NCBI GenBank assembly: GCA_940671915.1
Contig: CALNVZ010002974.1
Location: 13,315,365-13,379,364, forward strand
Length of the DNA stretch: 64,000 nt
Direction of reading: 5' to 3'
Origin: Paracentrotus lividus
Lineage: Eukaryota; Echinodermata; Echinoidea; Camarodonta; Echinidae
Both the position numbers and the translations under genes were made by a program. Under the pieces are notes generated by a model that ran no database searches, was not told the DNA's origin, and saw only the letters and a list, made by a program, of their open reading frames with translations. Positions 51,500 through 61,828 of the stretch are shown here, one piece after another (the first letter of the stretch is position 1; every line of letters begins with the position of its first letter).

Positions 51500-51581
51500 A
51501 TAAATTTTTTGAAATGTTTTTTATTTTTCTATCCCCAGAAGCAATTTCTATCATGACCACCATCCTGGGTTTTCTTCTCAC

Positions 51582-51760
51582 CTTTGTACCATATGATATC
51601 AGGTATAGGCATGCCAGCCACCTTGCATGTCAGCTCAAACGGTTGCCCATCAGGGACAACCATATCCTTCAGTCTGGTTTTGAACCTGGGTGCAGTACCC
51701 GGTGGTGTCTTGGCTACCGGTGCTGGGGCACTCTGTACCTCCTCTTGCTTGATAGGTATG
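51582..51760 (-). CDS. Exon 12: first half of Ig7 (A-type super-repeat domain)
   Basis: The exon has 179 bases and encodes residues ~818-877. A Pro/Ala linker (EVQSAPAPVAKTPPGTAP) leads into RFKTRLKDMVVPDGQPFEL, then TCKVAGMPIPDIIWYK. It enters in phase 2 and leaves in phase 1. In the paralogous Ig9 the same region continues without an intron. A 157-bp tandem copy of this exon's acceptor half lies upstream (51803-51960). Confidence 0.93.
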
Positions 51761-51802
51761 CTACAATCAACATAGATATAAAAGAACATTAATGCTGTGA
51801 CC

Positions 51803-51960
51803 ATCAGGGACCACCATATCTTTCAAGCTAGTCTTGGACCTGGGTGCAGTACCTGGTGGTGTCTTGGCTACCAGTGTTGGGGCACTCTGTACCTCCTCTT
51901 TCTTGATAGGTATGCTACTATCAACATAGATATAGAAGAATATTCATGCTATGGCCATTA
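51803..51960 (-). pseudogene. Partial tandem copy of exon 12 (acceptor half)
   Basis: 157 bp immediately upstream of exon 12 repeat 51646-51802 with few differences: the acceptor and about 40 codons (EVQSAPTLVAKTPPGTAP and so on), in frame, followed by the same upstream intron piece. The copy stops before the Trp region, has no donor, and its frame runs into a stop near the true exon's acceptor. It must be skipped in the mRNA. Confidence 0.85.
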
Positions 51961-52024
51961 GCCACATCCTTTACTCTGGATTTAAACTGGATTTAAACCT
52001 GGGATCATTTGTTATAAATGCAAT

Positions 52025-52156
52025 CCAGGGTGTTATTACATTAACAGTTACTATAATAGTAACTTTGCCATGGTAATGCTACTCAACAGCCAATCAAAAT
52101 GCATAAAAATTACTATTGATGGCAAAGTTACCATAATAGCCTTATGAAACAGGGCA
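52025..52156. mobile_element. Small TIR element (MITE)
   Basis: Inverted segments (TATAATAGTAACTTTGCCAT at the left against ATGGCAAAGTTACCATAATA at the right) enclose about 50 bp. The outer right end reads CCTTATGAAACAGGG. Exact ends are uncertain. Confidence 0.6.
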
Positions 52157-52396
52157 CAGGAGACTCTCTCATTTCAAACTGTGCCTTTCCATATTTCTCC
52201 TATACTCTGGTTCACCCCGCCCCCTCCCATCTTTCTGGGCTTAATTTCCCCCTTCTCCCATATCATTGTATCACTATAATGTGAAGACAAATGTGTGCTA
52301 CAATATAGCGTAAACATCACATTCAGTTTGCTTACTATTATTCTACAACATTATGAAGACTGTATTACACAAAACACAAAAACAATGTAGACTTAC

Positions 52397-52539
52397 ACGA
52401 CAGGTGGGCGTGGCACGTTGATTTCAACACTGGAAGATTCCTTTCCTTTTTCATTCTCAGCTTTGATAGTGAATGTGCCAGTGTCATCAGGCTCTGCTTG
52501 GCTGATCTGCATTGTGTAGGTGGTATCCTCTTTCACAAC
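52397..52539 (-). CDS. Exon 11: second half of Ig6
   Basis: The exon has 143 bases and encodes residues ~771-817. It reads VVKEDTTYTMQISQAEPDDT, then GTFTIKAENEKGKES. The F-strand cysteine is Ile, so Ig6 lacks both core cysteines. It enters in phase 0 and leaves in phase 2, the same pattern as exons 15 and 18. The acceptor TTGTTAAG is somewhat weak. Confidence 0.92.
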
Positions 52540-52844
52540 CTTAACAAAAACAAACAAACACACAAAAACAATCAAGTGTAGTAATATATGTGGGAAACTT
52601 CAAGGGGGAGATTTCATCAGAAGGAAATCCTTAAGTGTTGAAGATCAGCTGAAAAAAGGGCCAATCTAACAGACCTGGCATTACAGCATGATAGTTTTTT
52701 GTAAGTGCAGAAGGTATCAGCCTTATAGGAATTCATTTTGTTAAACCCAATCCCCCATTCGGGACACTGTACACATACCGCTATCCCGTGTAAATAATAT
52801 GGTATCATTATCCTTATCATTATTATTATTATTCACATGCTTCG

Positions 52845-53129
52845 AGAACTTAAAATGTCAACTGAATGTCACTTATAGTTCATACATTAATCCTCCCATC
52901 TGGTCTAAGTAGAAGGTCATTGTGATGCAACACGACCGTAGGCTCAGGGTTATTATTATATTATTATTATTATCATTATCATTACCATCATCAGAATCAT
53001 TATTTTTATCTTTATTAACACGCTTCAAGCTTTGAAAATGTCAAATGAACGTCATGTAGTTCATACCTTGATCCTTCCATCTGGTCTAAGTGGATGGTCA
53101 TTGTGATGCCAGGTGACTGTAGGCTCAGC

Positions 53130-53160
<31 letters not shown>

Positions 53161-53203
53161 CCATCATCAGAATCATTATTTTTTATCTTTATTAACACGC
53201 TTC
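52845..53203 (-). pseudogene. Two extra copies of the donor half of exon 10
   Basis: A unit of about 180 bp containing the last ~60 bases of exon 10, its donor and the following ATT/ATC-rich intron piece occurs at about 53204-53300 (real exon), 53026-53203 and 52845-53025. The middle copy keeps the AGGATCAAG-GTATG donor. The left copy has a broken donor (ATTAATG). Each copy is cut at GGCTCAG and lacks an acceptor in the right phase. Confidence 0.85.
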
Positions 53204-53243
53204 AAGCTTTGAAAATGTCAAATGAACGTCATGCAGTTCATAC

Positions 53244-53416
53244 CTTGATCCTTCCATCTGGTCTAAGTGGACGGTCATTGTGATGCCAGGTGACTGTAGG
53301 CTCAGGGTTACCGGACACCTTGAAGGCTAGCTTGATTGGTTGACCAACAGGGATCTCCAGATGGGTGGACTCTAGCTTCAATGGTTGAATCCAGGGTGGG
53401 GTTGGAGATGAATCCT
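53244..53416 (-). CDS. Exon 10: first half of Ig6 (B-type super-repeat domain)
   Basis: The exon has 173 bases and encodes residues ~713-770. It reads LESTHLEIPVGQPIKLAFKV, then SGNPEPTVTWHHNDRPL. The usual B-strand Cys is Phe. It enters in phase 1 and leaves in phase 0, like exons 14 and 17. The donor half of this exon has been copied twice in the adjacent intron (about 52845-53203). Confidence 0.93.
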
Positions 53417-56038
53417 CTGTGAAACAGGTGATTATAGAAAGCAAAGAACTCATAAATATTTTTTTTTTTTCATTTGTAATACCAAATGTATATCCGTTGA
53501 TTTATTAGGCTTAATTTCTGAGTAGGGAAAAAAAAACATTGAATCCGGACAACAATCCCCACTGATAAATATCCGCAGGACAACTACTTCCACAAATAAG
53601 GATAGAGAAGACTTGAGCCAGTCTAAAAGATTTCATTTTGTTATATTATTTGGATAAAACATGTAGAGTGGTGAAAGTTTAATACCAAATAAATCAATAC
53701 AAATAAATATATGACAGAATTAATAGAATTAATATTAAAAGACAAACTGGTTTACATGTATTAAAGCTAAAACAGTGAATAGCTGCATTACCTTGGCAAA
53801 TACAATGTAAGCAAACATATTTCTGAGATGGAAATTTTATAAGCATGTCACTAAGATAAACCTGTGTAATAATATGAAATTATAGATACAGTGAAATTTA
53901 GTGGTAAAATTTAGTATAGGCAGATAGAATTTATACATAAATGGTAATGATTAGCCTGAACAACAGGACAAGGTATGAAATACACCTTCTGTTAAGACAT
54001 GACTAATACATGTATTACTCATTTGAAAAATAAAATGCACACATTTACTAAATTGCCTTTTAAAGATAATGCACACTTAAAATATAATAAATTTTCTCGT
54101 ATTCTGTAATAAAAATCATTAATATAATATGTCCCTAATAATCTGTAAGAATGAATTTTTCTTTCCAAATAATTATTTGCATAAGAAAATTCTACATAAA
54201 TCTTTTACAAGAAGTTTTTTTTTTTCTTTCTCTGCTATTTGCTACAATTCTTCTCCCAAACTGTGCATTATTCTCAATGTGGCCTAATGAAAAGGCATAA
54301 AGCTCTTCACACAAAACAACTATTTACAAATTCATGAAATTGTAAGGTATAATGAAACAAATGACAGAGGAAAAGAGTAAAAGTAATTAGTGTGCTTAAC
54401 AAAATATAAAACAAAATAAACGTGAAGGATGATTCTGTCAATTCTGAGATATGGTTAGTGGGAAAGAAATGTGTTTTTAATCACAAAGTAAATGCAATTA
54501 TATAATAGAATAAAACTTCACAGAAACTGAAGACATAAAATGAGTATCAACAGAAATGAAATATGAAAATTATAGAAATAATATTGCATTAATAAGTGGA
54601 CACATATATATAAGAAGTAAAAATAATATAAATATAGATATGAGGTATTCAGAAATGTAATTGTTCAAGCATATGAGTTGACCACATGACATAGACAATG
54701 CACAGTTTTGATATTGGTAATGTCTTTTCAAATAAAATTTTTTTAAAAAAGTCTGCTTGGAAATACCATCTTTCTATCTTAAAAGTTTTCTTGTCTTTTG
54801 AATTCATCCCAAGTCCGAAACCATTTATCAATTTTTCACCAACAAATATAGAATGCGGAGAGGAGGAGACCATGAGTCACCTCCTACAATGCCCTCTTCT
54901 ACCTTCCCCCTGTTCCCCAGCTGATCTTACTACCCTTTCGCCTAATGGGATCGCCTGCGTTCAGTATCTAATGGGCAGAGTTTGAATCACATTCTAATTC
55001 ACAAATAAACAAAAATTGAGAGAAAGGACTCGAGAAGAAGAAGACCAACAAATATATAGAATTTTTTAGTTCATGTTTATAATAAGGCCGATAGAAATCG
55101 GCTCAATCTGTGCATGATATGTTTCCTTAACAAAAAATAACTTAAGTGCTAACAGTGCAACAAAAAATTTGAACAGTGAGCAAAAGCATTGAAGTTCTGT
55201 TAATCTAAGTTAGCCGACTAAAGGGATGTTTTTAGCATATATTCTGCCATGAAATACATGTCCAACAATACAGAATGGGAATTAAAGTTTACATCTGTTG
55301 AAGCATTTCACAAAGTAATTAAATTTCTGTCTCCCGACCCTGCAATCAAATGTCCATGCTAATCAAATACTTTTTTGTATAATGTAAGGAGCAGCAGAAG
55401 CAACAATGTCATAGTAAAACAACTTGCCATCATTATTTCAAAGCACAAAATCTACTCTTTCAAATACTCAGTGCTTTATTCATGCTCTTTCCTCATTCCT
55501 GAAGAGCAGAAATCTTAGCATTTTTCACACTCATGCTTAAGATACACAAGCTTTATTTTTAATAATGGAGAGTGCAGTGCAGTAAACCTTGAACTGTTAC
55601 ATAATCATGAATAGCCTGGCGTTTGTAAGCTGACGAATTGCCTGAAATTTGATATTCTGATACCTTTAATGTACTTTTCAAATTGTGTATAGAACTGCTG
55701 TATGCAATAACTGATGGTCTCCCATTCAACAAAATTAATAATTCTTTCTGTTTTGGTGTGTAAAAGGAGACATCATTTTATGGAAAAAATCAAAGCAGTA
55801 TGATAATTTGTTATATTTTGCATATTCATGACAAATGCCAAGCACTTTGTTTACATAACAGGCGGAAACGTTGGACTATTTACTAATATAAAAGTAAAGC
55901 TGGAATAATGATAATGAATGGATTTTGGTTAAGTAGGAGGAGGATGATGATGATGGGGAATCACGTCATAACGATGAATGAACTGATGACAATACAAATG
56001 ATATGTTTTCAGTTGATTAGCCCATCGACGACTCTCAC
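53417..56038. other. 2.6-kb intron between exons 10 and 9
   Basis: AT-rich. It contains the non-LTR 3' fragment at 54840-55055. Nothing else recognised. Confidence 0.6.
54840..55055 (+). mobile_element. 3' fragment of a non-LTR retrotransposon, copy 1
   Basis: The plus-strand frame around 54852-54960 encodes ECGEEETMSHLLQC, a Cys-His motif seen at the C-terminus of many LINE reverse-transcriptase proteins, then CSPADLTTLSPNG and a stop. A 3' part ending in GAGAAGAAGAAGA follows. It is 5'-truncated and non-functional. Confidence 0.75.
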
Positions 56039-56359
56039 CAAGAACTGTGACTTGAGCAGACGACTCGTCACTTCCAATAGCGTTTGTCACGCGGCAGATG
56101 TACGTGCCCGAATCCTCGGGGAACGACTCGTTAACGTGCAACGTCGCCATGTTACTCTGGAATTTCATGACGTATTCGTAGCCCTCGTCTAGAGGTTCGT
56201 CCCCTTTGAACCACTCGGCTGTGATGGGTGCTTTACCATCAACCACGCATGATAGCTCAAAAGGGGCGCCCTCTTGGACAGTGACGCTTTGCAAGTTGGA
56301 GAGGATGCAGGCTGCTTGGCGATTAGGACTGGTATCAGTAGCGTCTATTTCATCCTCAG
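56039..56359 (-). CDS. Exon 9: Ig5 in one exon
   Basis: The exon has 321 bases and encodes residues ~606-712. The acidic linker EDEIDATDTSPNRQ is followed by a complete Ig: VQEGAPFELSCVVDGKAP, then AEWFKGDEPL, and FPEDSGTYICRVTNAIG. Both cysteines are kept. It is symmetric in phase 1/1. Ig4 and Ig5 share the NESF(V/P)ED block, suggesting they are close paralogues. Confidence 0.95.
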
Positions 56360-58755
56360 CTATGGGTTAGTTTGGGGAAAGAAATGAAATGATAGGACAT
56401 GAAATATAAAGAGAAATCAAATCCAGCCACAAGAAATTTATCATAGCAGTACACATCGCTTGCAAAGATAGAGAAAACATTTGAAAAGAATGCATTGAAA
56501 AGAAATATAACTTGTGGCTGCTTGAATAAAGAGAATGGCTGATTCTTAAAGGTTACAGAATAGTTAGACCAAGGTGACATCATCTACAAGTAGCTAAACA
56601 TCTATCACTACAAACAACCAAGTAGGCAAATGTAGCATGCTAAGAGAATCATCCATTAAAAAAAACGACCTAAACATGCCAAAAGAACATGCATTGCTAA
56701 GACTAGCTAGGGAAATTACCAGTAACTATCATAACGTCCAAATGAATCTTTTCATTCTTTACTTTAAATGTCAATAATAAATGAAGATTTAAACAAATCA
56801 TTAGCCATGCCAATCTATCAAATAAAATACAATAAATCTTTTTAATCAAAATCAAAATCAAATTCATAGAACCATATTCTCAATATTTGTTACTATATTT
56901 TTTCTTCATCCTATATTCATCTCAAACCATTCAGTGTGCTCATCCAGCAAATACATGTGAAATCACATTTATTAAGATTTTTAAATAACCTTTAATTGAA
57001 AGCAAATGTATGATAAAGAAAATAACAAATAATAATATTTGCAAGAGAGAAGACAAGGTCAGATACACCAAGCATTTAGAAGTCAAAGCCGTCATAAGGA
57101 AAGAAAAGTTTGAAGGCTTTTGAGTAAGAATAGGAGTGCGAGTACACAGGTTGGAAGAAAGATGTGACACATTGGATAGGAGGTAGGTCACAGGGAGACC
57201 ACTGTATTAGAACCTCACCCGTTACAACGGTTAAGTTTGCACTTGATGCAGTGCGCCCCAAAGCATTAGTGGCCTGACAGGTATACACCCCTTGATCCTC
57301 CACGAAAGACTCGTTCACTTGCAGCACAGCCAGACCTTCTTCATCATCAAAGGTTATGAGGAATTCCCCCGCCTCATAAAGCGCCTCGTCATCTTTGAAC
57401 CACTTGACGGAGAGGGGTAATTCCCCACTGATTTGACAAGTGAGGAGGATGGGTTCTCCTTCTCGTAACGTTAGGTCCTCGGGATGGGACACGATCGTCG
57501 GAGCCCTTAAATCATCTTCATCTAAGCCTGGGTGAAATGTGGGATTTTTTTTCCATTTTGGTGGTTAGATTATTATTAATAAGTGTTATAAAAATGAAGA
57601 TTAACTGCAGATCAAGTGTTAGGGTTATAATATAAGAAAATTATTGGAGTCGGTTTCAAAATTATGTAAACTGTTGTAATATAAAGATCAGACGAAATAT
57701 AGCAGAGATGTGCACGGAAGGTTTGATCAAATAATATTTGACATTGGATACTCTTTTTAGTAAATAGATACCTCTATACATTTTACATTATAGAAATGAA
57801 ATAGTTGAAAATAGTATAGAGGGTGAAAGTATGGTCAATACAAACTTAATAGAGAAAAAAACAACTGGGATGTACACACCAATGTACATTTTAACACATC
57901 ATTTTGCATCTAAGCTGCATTAAATAGTTTAGGCAGAATTTATCTGCCATTTTATGGTATTTATGAGGTTTTAGAACATTTCCAGAAATTTAACCTGATC
58001 TGCAGTTCAAGCATGTTATTGCTACCTCTACCATATACTTTTATTTTATAATTCTACAAAATACACATGCAAATTCAAATCTGCCAAGATATGAAACATC
58101 TATATTACTAAAGATAAAATCAATATCACAAAACCAACCTAAACAATTCAAATGGCCACGGCATCACATGTTATTTCATACAAACTATGTAAGCTGAGAT
58201 CATTCTAAATCATGCAATATGCATCAGTAGGCCTACATCAAGAATTATTTTTTTTCTTCTGACAAAGTATATATGGTTGCCTACGTTTCAGCAGGAATGC
58301 TAAAGGAAAACATCTGCATTGTAACAACAAAAATTATTGAGTATTATATTTAAAAACTATTTCATTTGCCTTCCTGTATGTTTTCTTTTTTGAAAGTCTG
58401 TTGTCAAACTAAACTATGAATTACAGTATTGTTGCCATAGTGCAAGTTAATACAAGCAACTAATACCAACAAAGCATATTATCAGGCTTCCTGATCCCCA
58501 AATAGATAAATTCCTCTTACAAGGTACTCTTAATTACCCAGTCCTTGCCAAACACTCCGGGCATGGTGTTAAATAAATTATTCAAGACAAAAGATGCTCA
58601 AAAGTTAACCGAATGCAAAGCAAAACAGCGGAAAATTGCAATTACCTTTACCTGATACCACATAATAAACCTTGGGAGATTACTTTAGCAACATTTTAGA
58701 AAGATGAATATAGACATTAAAAAGTTTTCATTTTCATCATTGCATTGTAACTTAC
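56360..58755. other. Introns between exons 9 and 7 (56360-57218, 57528-58755)
   Basis: AT-rich, no defined element. Confidence 0.5.
57219..57527 (-). CDS. Exon 8: Ig4 in one exon
   Basis: The exon has 309 bases and encodes residues ~503-605. An acidic linker (LDEDDLRAP) precedes a whole I-set domain: EGEPILLTCQISGELPLSV, then KWFKDDEALYEAG, and FVEDQGVYTCQATNALGR. Both cysteines and the Trp are present. The exon is symmetric (phase 1/1), so it could be skipped without a frameshift. Confidence 0.95.
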
Positions 58756-58945
58756 CGATCACTGACAGCATGCAAGTGGTTTCAGCTTTTCCGGCTTCGT
58801 TTGTTGCTCGACAGGTGTACCTGGCTGAGTCCTCAGGGAAGACTTCATCAATCTCCAATCTGCAAACACCTGTCTCTGTGTTGCGCTTGAGATTGTAATC
58901 AGGGTTGTCTGCCTTGACAGGTTTGTTGTTCTTCAGCCACTCCAC
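58756..58945 (-). CDS. Exon 7: C-terminal half of Ig3
   Basis: The exon has 190 bases and encodes residues ~440-502. It opens with VEWLKNNKPVKADNP and has the F-strand PEDSARYTCRATNEAGKAE. With exon 6 this Ig has both core cysteines and the Trp. It enters in phase 0 and leaves in phase 1 through donor GTAAGT. The 15-base assembly gap at 59115-59129 lies in the intron just upstream, not in coding sequence. Confidence 0.93.
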
Positions 58946-59114
58946 CTAGGTTGGATGTAATAGGTTGTATTGATTGTAGAAGCTACAATGTAGAATTTAT
59001 CTGGTTTATGATTGGAAATGGAATCTCAACAGGAAACTCTTATAATAAGATAATATATCAATGTCCCAGAAATTCTAGAATTACTTTAAAACCAGCAGAT
59101 TCATGATTTTCAAA

Positions 59115-59129
59115 NNNNNNNNNNNNNNN
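59115..59129. other. Assembly gap (15 N)
   Basis: Fifteen N within the intron between exons 7 and 6. True gap length is unknown; the coding frame is unaffected. Confidence 1.
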
Positions 59130-59328
59130 GTCGCCAAAGCTTTTAGATTTTAACATGACAGTCAATGAGTGGTTTTCAAATTGTAGTGGAAGACATGCAT
59201 CATCTGCGTCCCTGTCTGAATCCACCACTCCACCAGTATTTTAAAGGAGTCAACTTACAAAATGCAATAGTCTATACTATGTATGCACATATAAAAATAA
59301 TGAGGGAACTCTAAGAGGTGTAACTTAC

Positions 59329-59435
59329 CACAGGTACAGGATCTCCCTTGAGCACACACTCAAATGCAAATGGAGCACCCTTCTTAGCCTGGGCATTCTG
59401 GAGTGGGGTTATGAACACTGGTGGTTCTTCCGCTT
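59329..59435 (-). CDS. Exon 6: N-terminal half of Ig3
   Basis: The exon has 107 bases and encodes residues ~405-439. It reads EPPVFITPLQNAQAKKGAP followed by FAFECVLKGDPVPV. It stops in phase 0 directly before VEW, the conserved C-strand Trp motif carried by exon 7. Acceptor CATCAACAG and donor GTAAGT are good matches. Confidence 0.92.
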
Positions 59436-59839
59436 CTGTTGATGATTAAGACAAGGTAAACAAGGTAAATATAGAGTATGGAAAAACAGATAAAGATGGG
59501 GAAAACAGAGCCCTAACCATTCCGATCAATCAATCACATCTATAACGAAATCTGTTAGAAGCCTCATTTTGTGTAGACACTGAACAGTATTTCTACTTGG
59601 AGCATCATTGATTGAACTTGTACATAAAAACTGCTACCTATGAAGACTAATATTCTTATTTCCATAAAAGAGATTTTATATTCTCCCCTGAGAATGAGAA
59701 GGGTGTAACTCACATGCTTTAGTACCCTTCCTGCGCTCAACTGACAATAAACCAGTTTCACTGTACATGTACTTCCAATACTATCCTCCTCTTATATGAA
59801 AGAAGAATGGAGCATCTCAACCTATCATTCAATAATGAG

Positions 59840-60100
59840 GGAAGGCCAATATACGAATGTGGAGAGGAGACGGTTAGCCATCTTCTCGAATGCCAACTCT
59901 TGCCCAACCCTTGTTCCCTAGATGATCTTTCCACTCTTCAACCTAATGGGGTTGCCTGCAGTATTTTACCCAGTGAGGACTGAGTCCGAATAATATTATA
60001 TTTGGGCTGAGGTCTATGGGAAATGTGTGTTTTAGCCCAATCAGCTCGTTTCCACCTAGGTTGAGTCAAATTTTGAGAAAAAGGACTTGAGAAGAAGAAC
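59840..60100 (+). mobile_element. 3' fragment of a non-LTR retrotransposon, copy 2
   Basis: Plus-strand frame IYECGEETVSHLLEC, then CSLDDLSTLQPNG, homologous to 54840-55055, with the same 3' terminus GACTTGAGAAGAAGAA. It is interrupted by the MITE at 59966-60064 and ends within a few bases of exon 5. Confidence 0.78.
59966..60064. mobile_element. Palindromic-core MITE inserted in a retrotransposon tail
   Basis: About 99 bp match the reverse complement of 33994-34086, including GGTCTATGGGAAATGTGTGT. The palindromic core is degraded. It interrupts the 3' tail of the non-LTR fragment at 59840-60100, which by comparison with 54840-55055 should be continuous. Confidence 0.75.
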
Positions 60101-60104
60101 ATAC

Positions 60105-60274
60105 CATTGACCTTGACCTGGATGATGCACTCCGCTCTACCAGCTGGGTTGGTTGCCGTGCAGATGAAGATACCCTCATCCTCTAGATCTGCCTCTGGGA
60201 TGATCAGAGTATGTGACTTGCCATCTACCTTCAGAATGTATGGTTCTCCTTTCACCTTCATGCCATCCTTGGAC
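60105..60274 (-). CDS. Exon 5: C-terminal half of Ig2
   Basis: The exon has 170 bases and encodes residues ~348-404. It completes the conserved Trp codon and continues SKDGMKVKGEP. The F-strand is LEDEGIFICTATNPAGRAE, the usual DxGxYxCxAxN signature with Phe-Ile around the Cys. It enters in phase 2 and leaves in phase 1. The intron downstream of the donor holds a retrotransposon tail at 59840-60100 that ends a few bases from this exon. Confidence 0.92.
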
Positions 60275-60532
60275 CTAAAAAGACAAACGACCAATAAATG
60301 TTTATATAAATGCTTAAATTTATTGCAATTAGTCATAGTAGCCCAGCTCCAGATTCTTAGCATTCATAAGAACCGGGGAGCATTCAATAAAATGCACTGG
60401 GGCATGATTAATTTCTATTTTCACTTACTTTAAACACTTTAAATCCCAAGTTAGCTCAAGTTTGATATGAAAAGGTCTTTTCTGAATACTACTTTGTAGC
60501 ACATGCTTACACACATTTTTTTTCAAACCTAC

Positions 60533-60716
60533 CATACAACGTTTGGTTCTGGATAGGCATCCACAGCAACCTCCAGGACAAGCGGCTTGCCTTCCTCTAC
60601 ATTCTTATCTCCTGGTATCTCAATGAACTTTGGCATGGTGGCATTATGGGTCAGTTGGATGTGGCCTGTTGATACCTTGGGAACCTCCTGAGGCATCACA
60701 AACTCTTCCTGTACAG
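60533..60716 (-). CDS. Exon 4: N-terminal half of Ig2
   Basis: The exon has 184 bases and encodes residues ~287-347. A short linker (VQEEFVMPQEVPKV) precedes the Ig start MPKFIEIPGDKNVEEGKPL. The B-strand reads LEVAVDAYPEPNVVW, with Val in place of the first cysteine. The exon ends inside the codon of the conserved Trp (phase 2). Acceptor is TTTTACAG, donor GTAGG. Confidence 0.92.
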
Positions 60717-61076
60717 CTGTAAAAGTAGACGAAATGGATGGAGATATACTCAACAAATTTTGTTTTTATTTCAATGTGTTTATGTCAAAGACAATAATAT
60801 TGACATGTTCGAATATTTTTTTTTTCTTTCATTTCTTTTTCCTTAAGATATCCATTGGTTTATTGACTTAAAGTATCAAGAAAAACCCTGTGACACATTT
60901 AAAACTTTTACATTGATAACAATATGGCAGCACCAAGATAGTATTGAGAAAACATACATTTTTAAGCAAATTTCTGGATTTATACCCAGCCAATTTATAT
61001 CCTATTAAACTTTTAAGAATATGAATCTATACTGATTAATTTCAGTGAGGAGAAGATGCAAATAAGTAGGGCCTAC

Positions 61077-61298
61077 CTTGTACATGGAGCTGAGCTTTAC
61101 AGACGGCTTCACCAATCTCATTGAATGCTTTGATGGTATAAACTCCTGCTGCTTCAGGCTGGGTGTTGTAGAAGCTTAGGGCACAGATACCTGCGTCTCC
61201 GCACTCCACTCTCAGATTATTGGACGTACGGACGGGAACGTCATCTTTGAACCATTCCACTTCGGGCGCTGGTTCTCCCTTTACTACACAGTCCAGTT
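61077..61298 (-). CDS. Exon 3: remainder of Ig1
   Basis: The exon has 222 bases and encodes residues ~213-286. It carries the I-set core LDCVVKGEPAPEVEWFKDD, with the B-strand Cys and the C-strand Trp, and the F-strand AAGVYTIKAFNEIG. The second Ig cysteine is replaced by Ile, so no core disulfide can form. It enters and leaves in phase 1. The upstream intron contains a MITE (61386-61828). Confidence 0.92.
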
Positions 61299-61385
61299 CT
61301 AGGAGGAATATTGTATGTTTGAATATTGAGAATAACTTTTCCATAAAAAAAAGTCATATATATTACATTCATGCGTATGGCTATA

Positions 61386-61828
61386 CAGTCTGTGTAAAAA
61401 AAAATGGCACCGTCGGAAAAAAAATTTTTAGGTGTGAAATATTTTCAAATAATGTGTGTATGTGGTACCAAAATAAACCCAAAATGTTTTCCTTGCTGAT
61501 GCGCTTTATTCTGTATAATTTGCTTTCGTAAAACAAAAGTTATCCTAAATTTTGTGCGACGAGGAACAAATCGAAATTGAGCAATTCATGGCCATTATGC
61601 GAAACCTATACACAAAGGCATGGGACAGCGTGCGAAAAATGGATTTTTCTTGATTGTAGAAAACTAGTCATATTTCAAAAATTACAACACCAAATGTGAT
61701 GAAAAAAATTGCAGAAGAAAGTCTGATTTTCCTGCTTTATGAAAATACCAAACAATAGCAGGCTGTGATTAATCTTCATACCATAAAAAAATGTTTTCCA
61801 CTTGTACCATTTTATTTGACACAGACTG
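61386..61828. mobile_element. TA-flanked MITE, copy 2 (same family as 6523-6964)
   Basis: The 443-bp element has inverted ends CAGTCTGTGT and is flanked by TA. It lies in the intron between exons 2 and 3, in the same orientation as copy 1. The internal block around GGCATGGGACAGCGTGCG is shared by both copies. Confidence 0.87.

Noticed and set aside
51328-51792. 154-residue plus-strand frame with a His run
   Set aside because: It covers an ATC microsatellite and the antisense of exon 12.
53067-53130. Extra coding exon made from the middle copy of the exon 10 end
   Set aside because: The donor is intact, but the only nearby acceptor is weak and would enter in a phase that exon 10 cannot supply.
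54698-54985. Protein-coding gene with a Cys-His motif on the plus strand
   Set aside because: Only the last part is LINE-like and it is 5'-truncated; a second decayed copy at 59840 shows it is a retrotransposon fragment.
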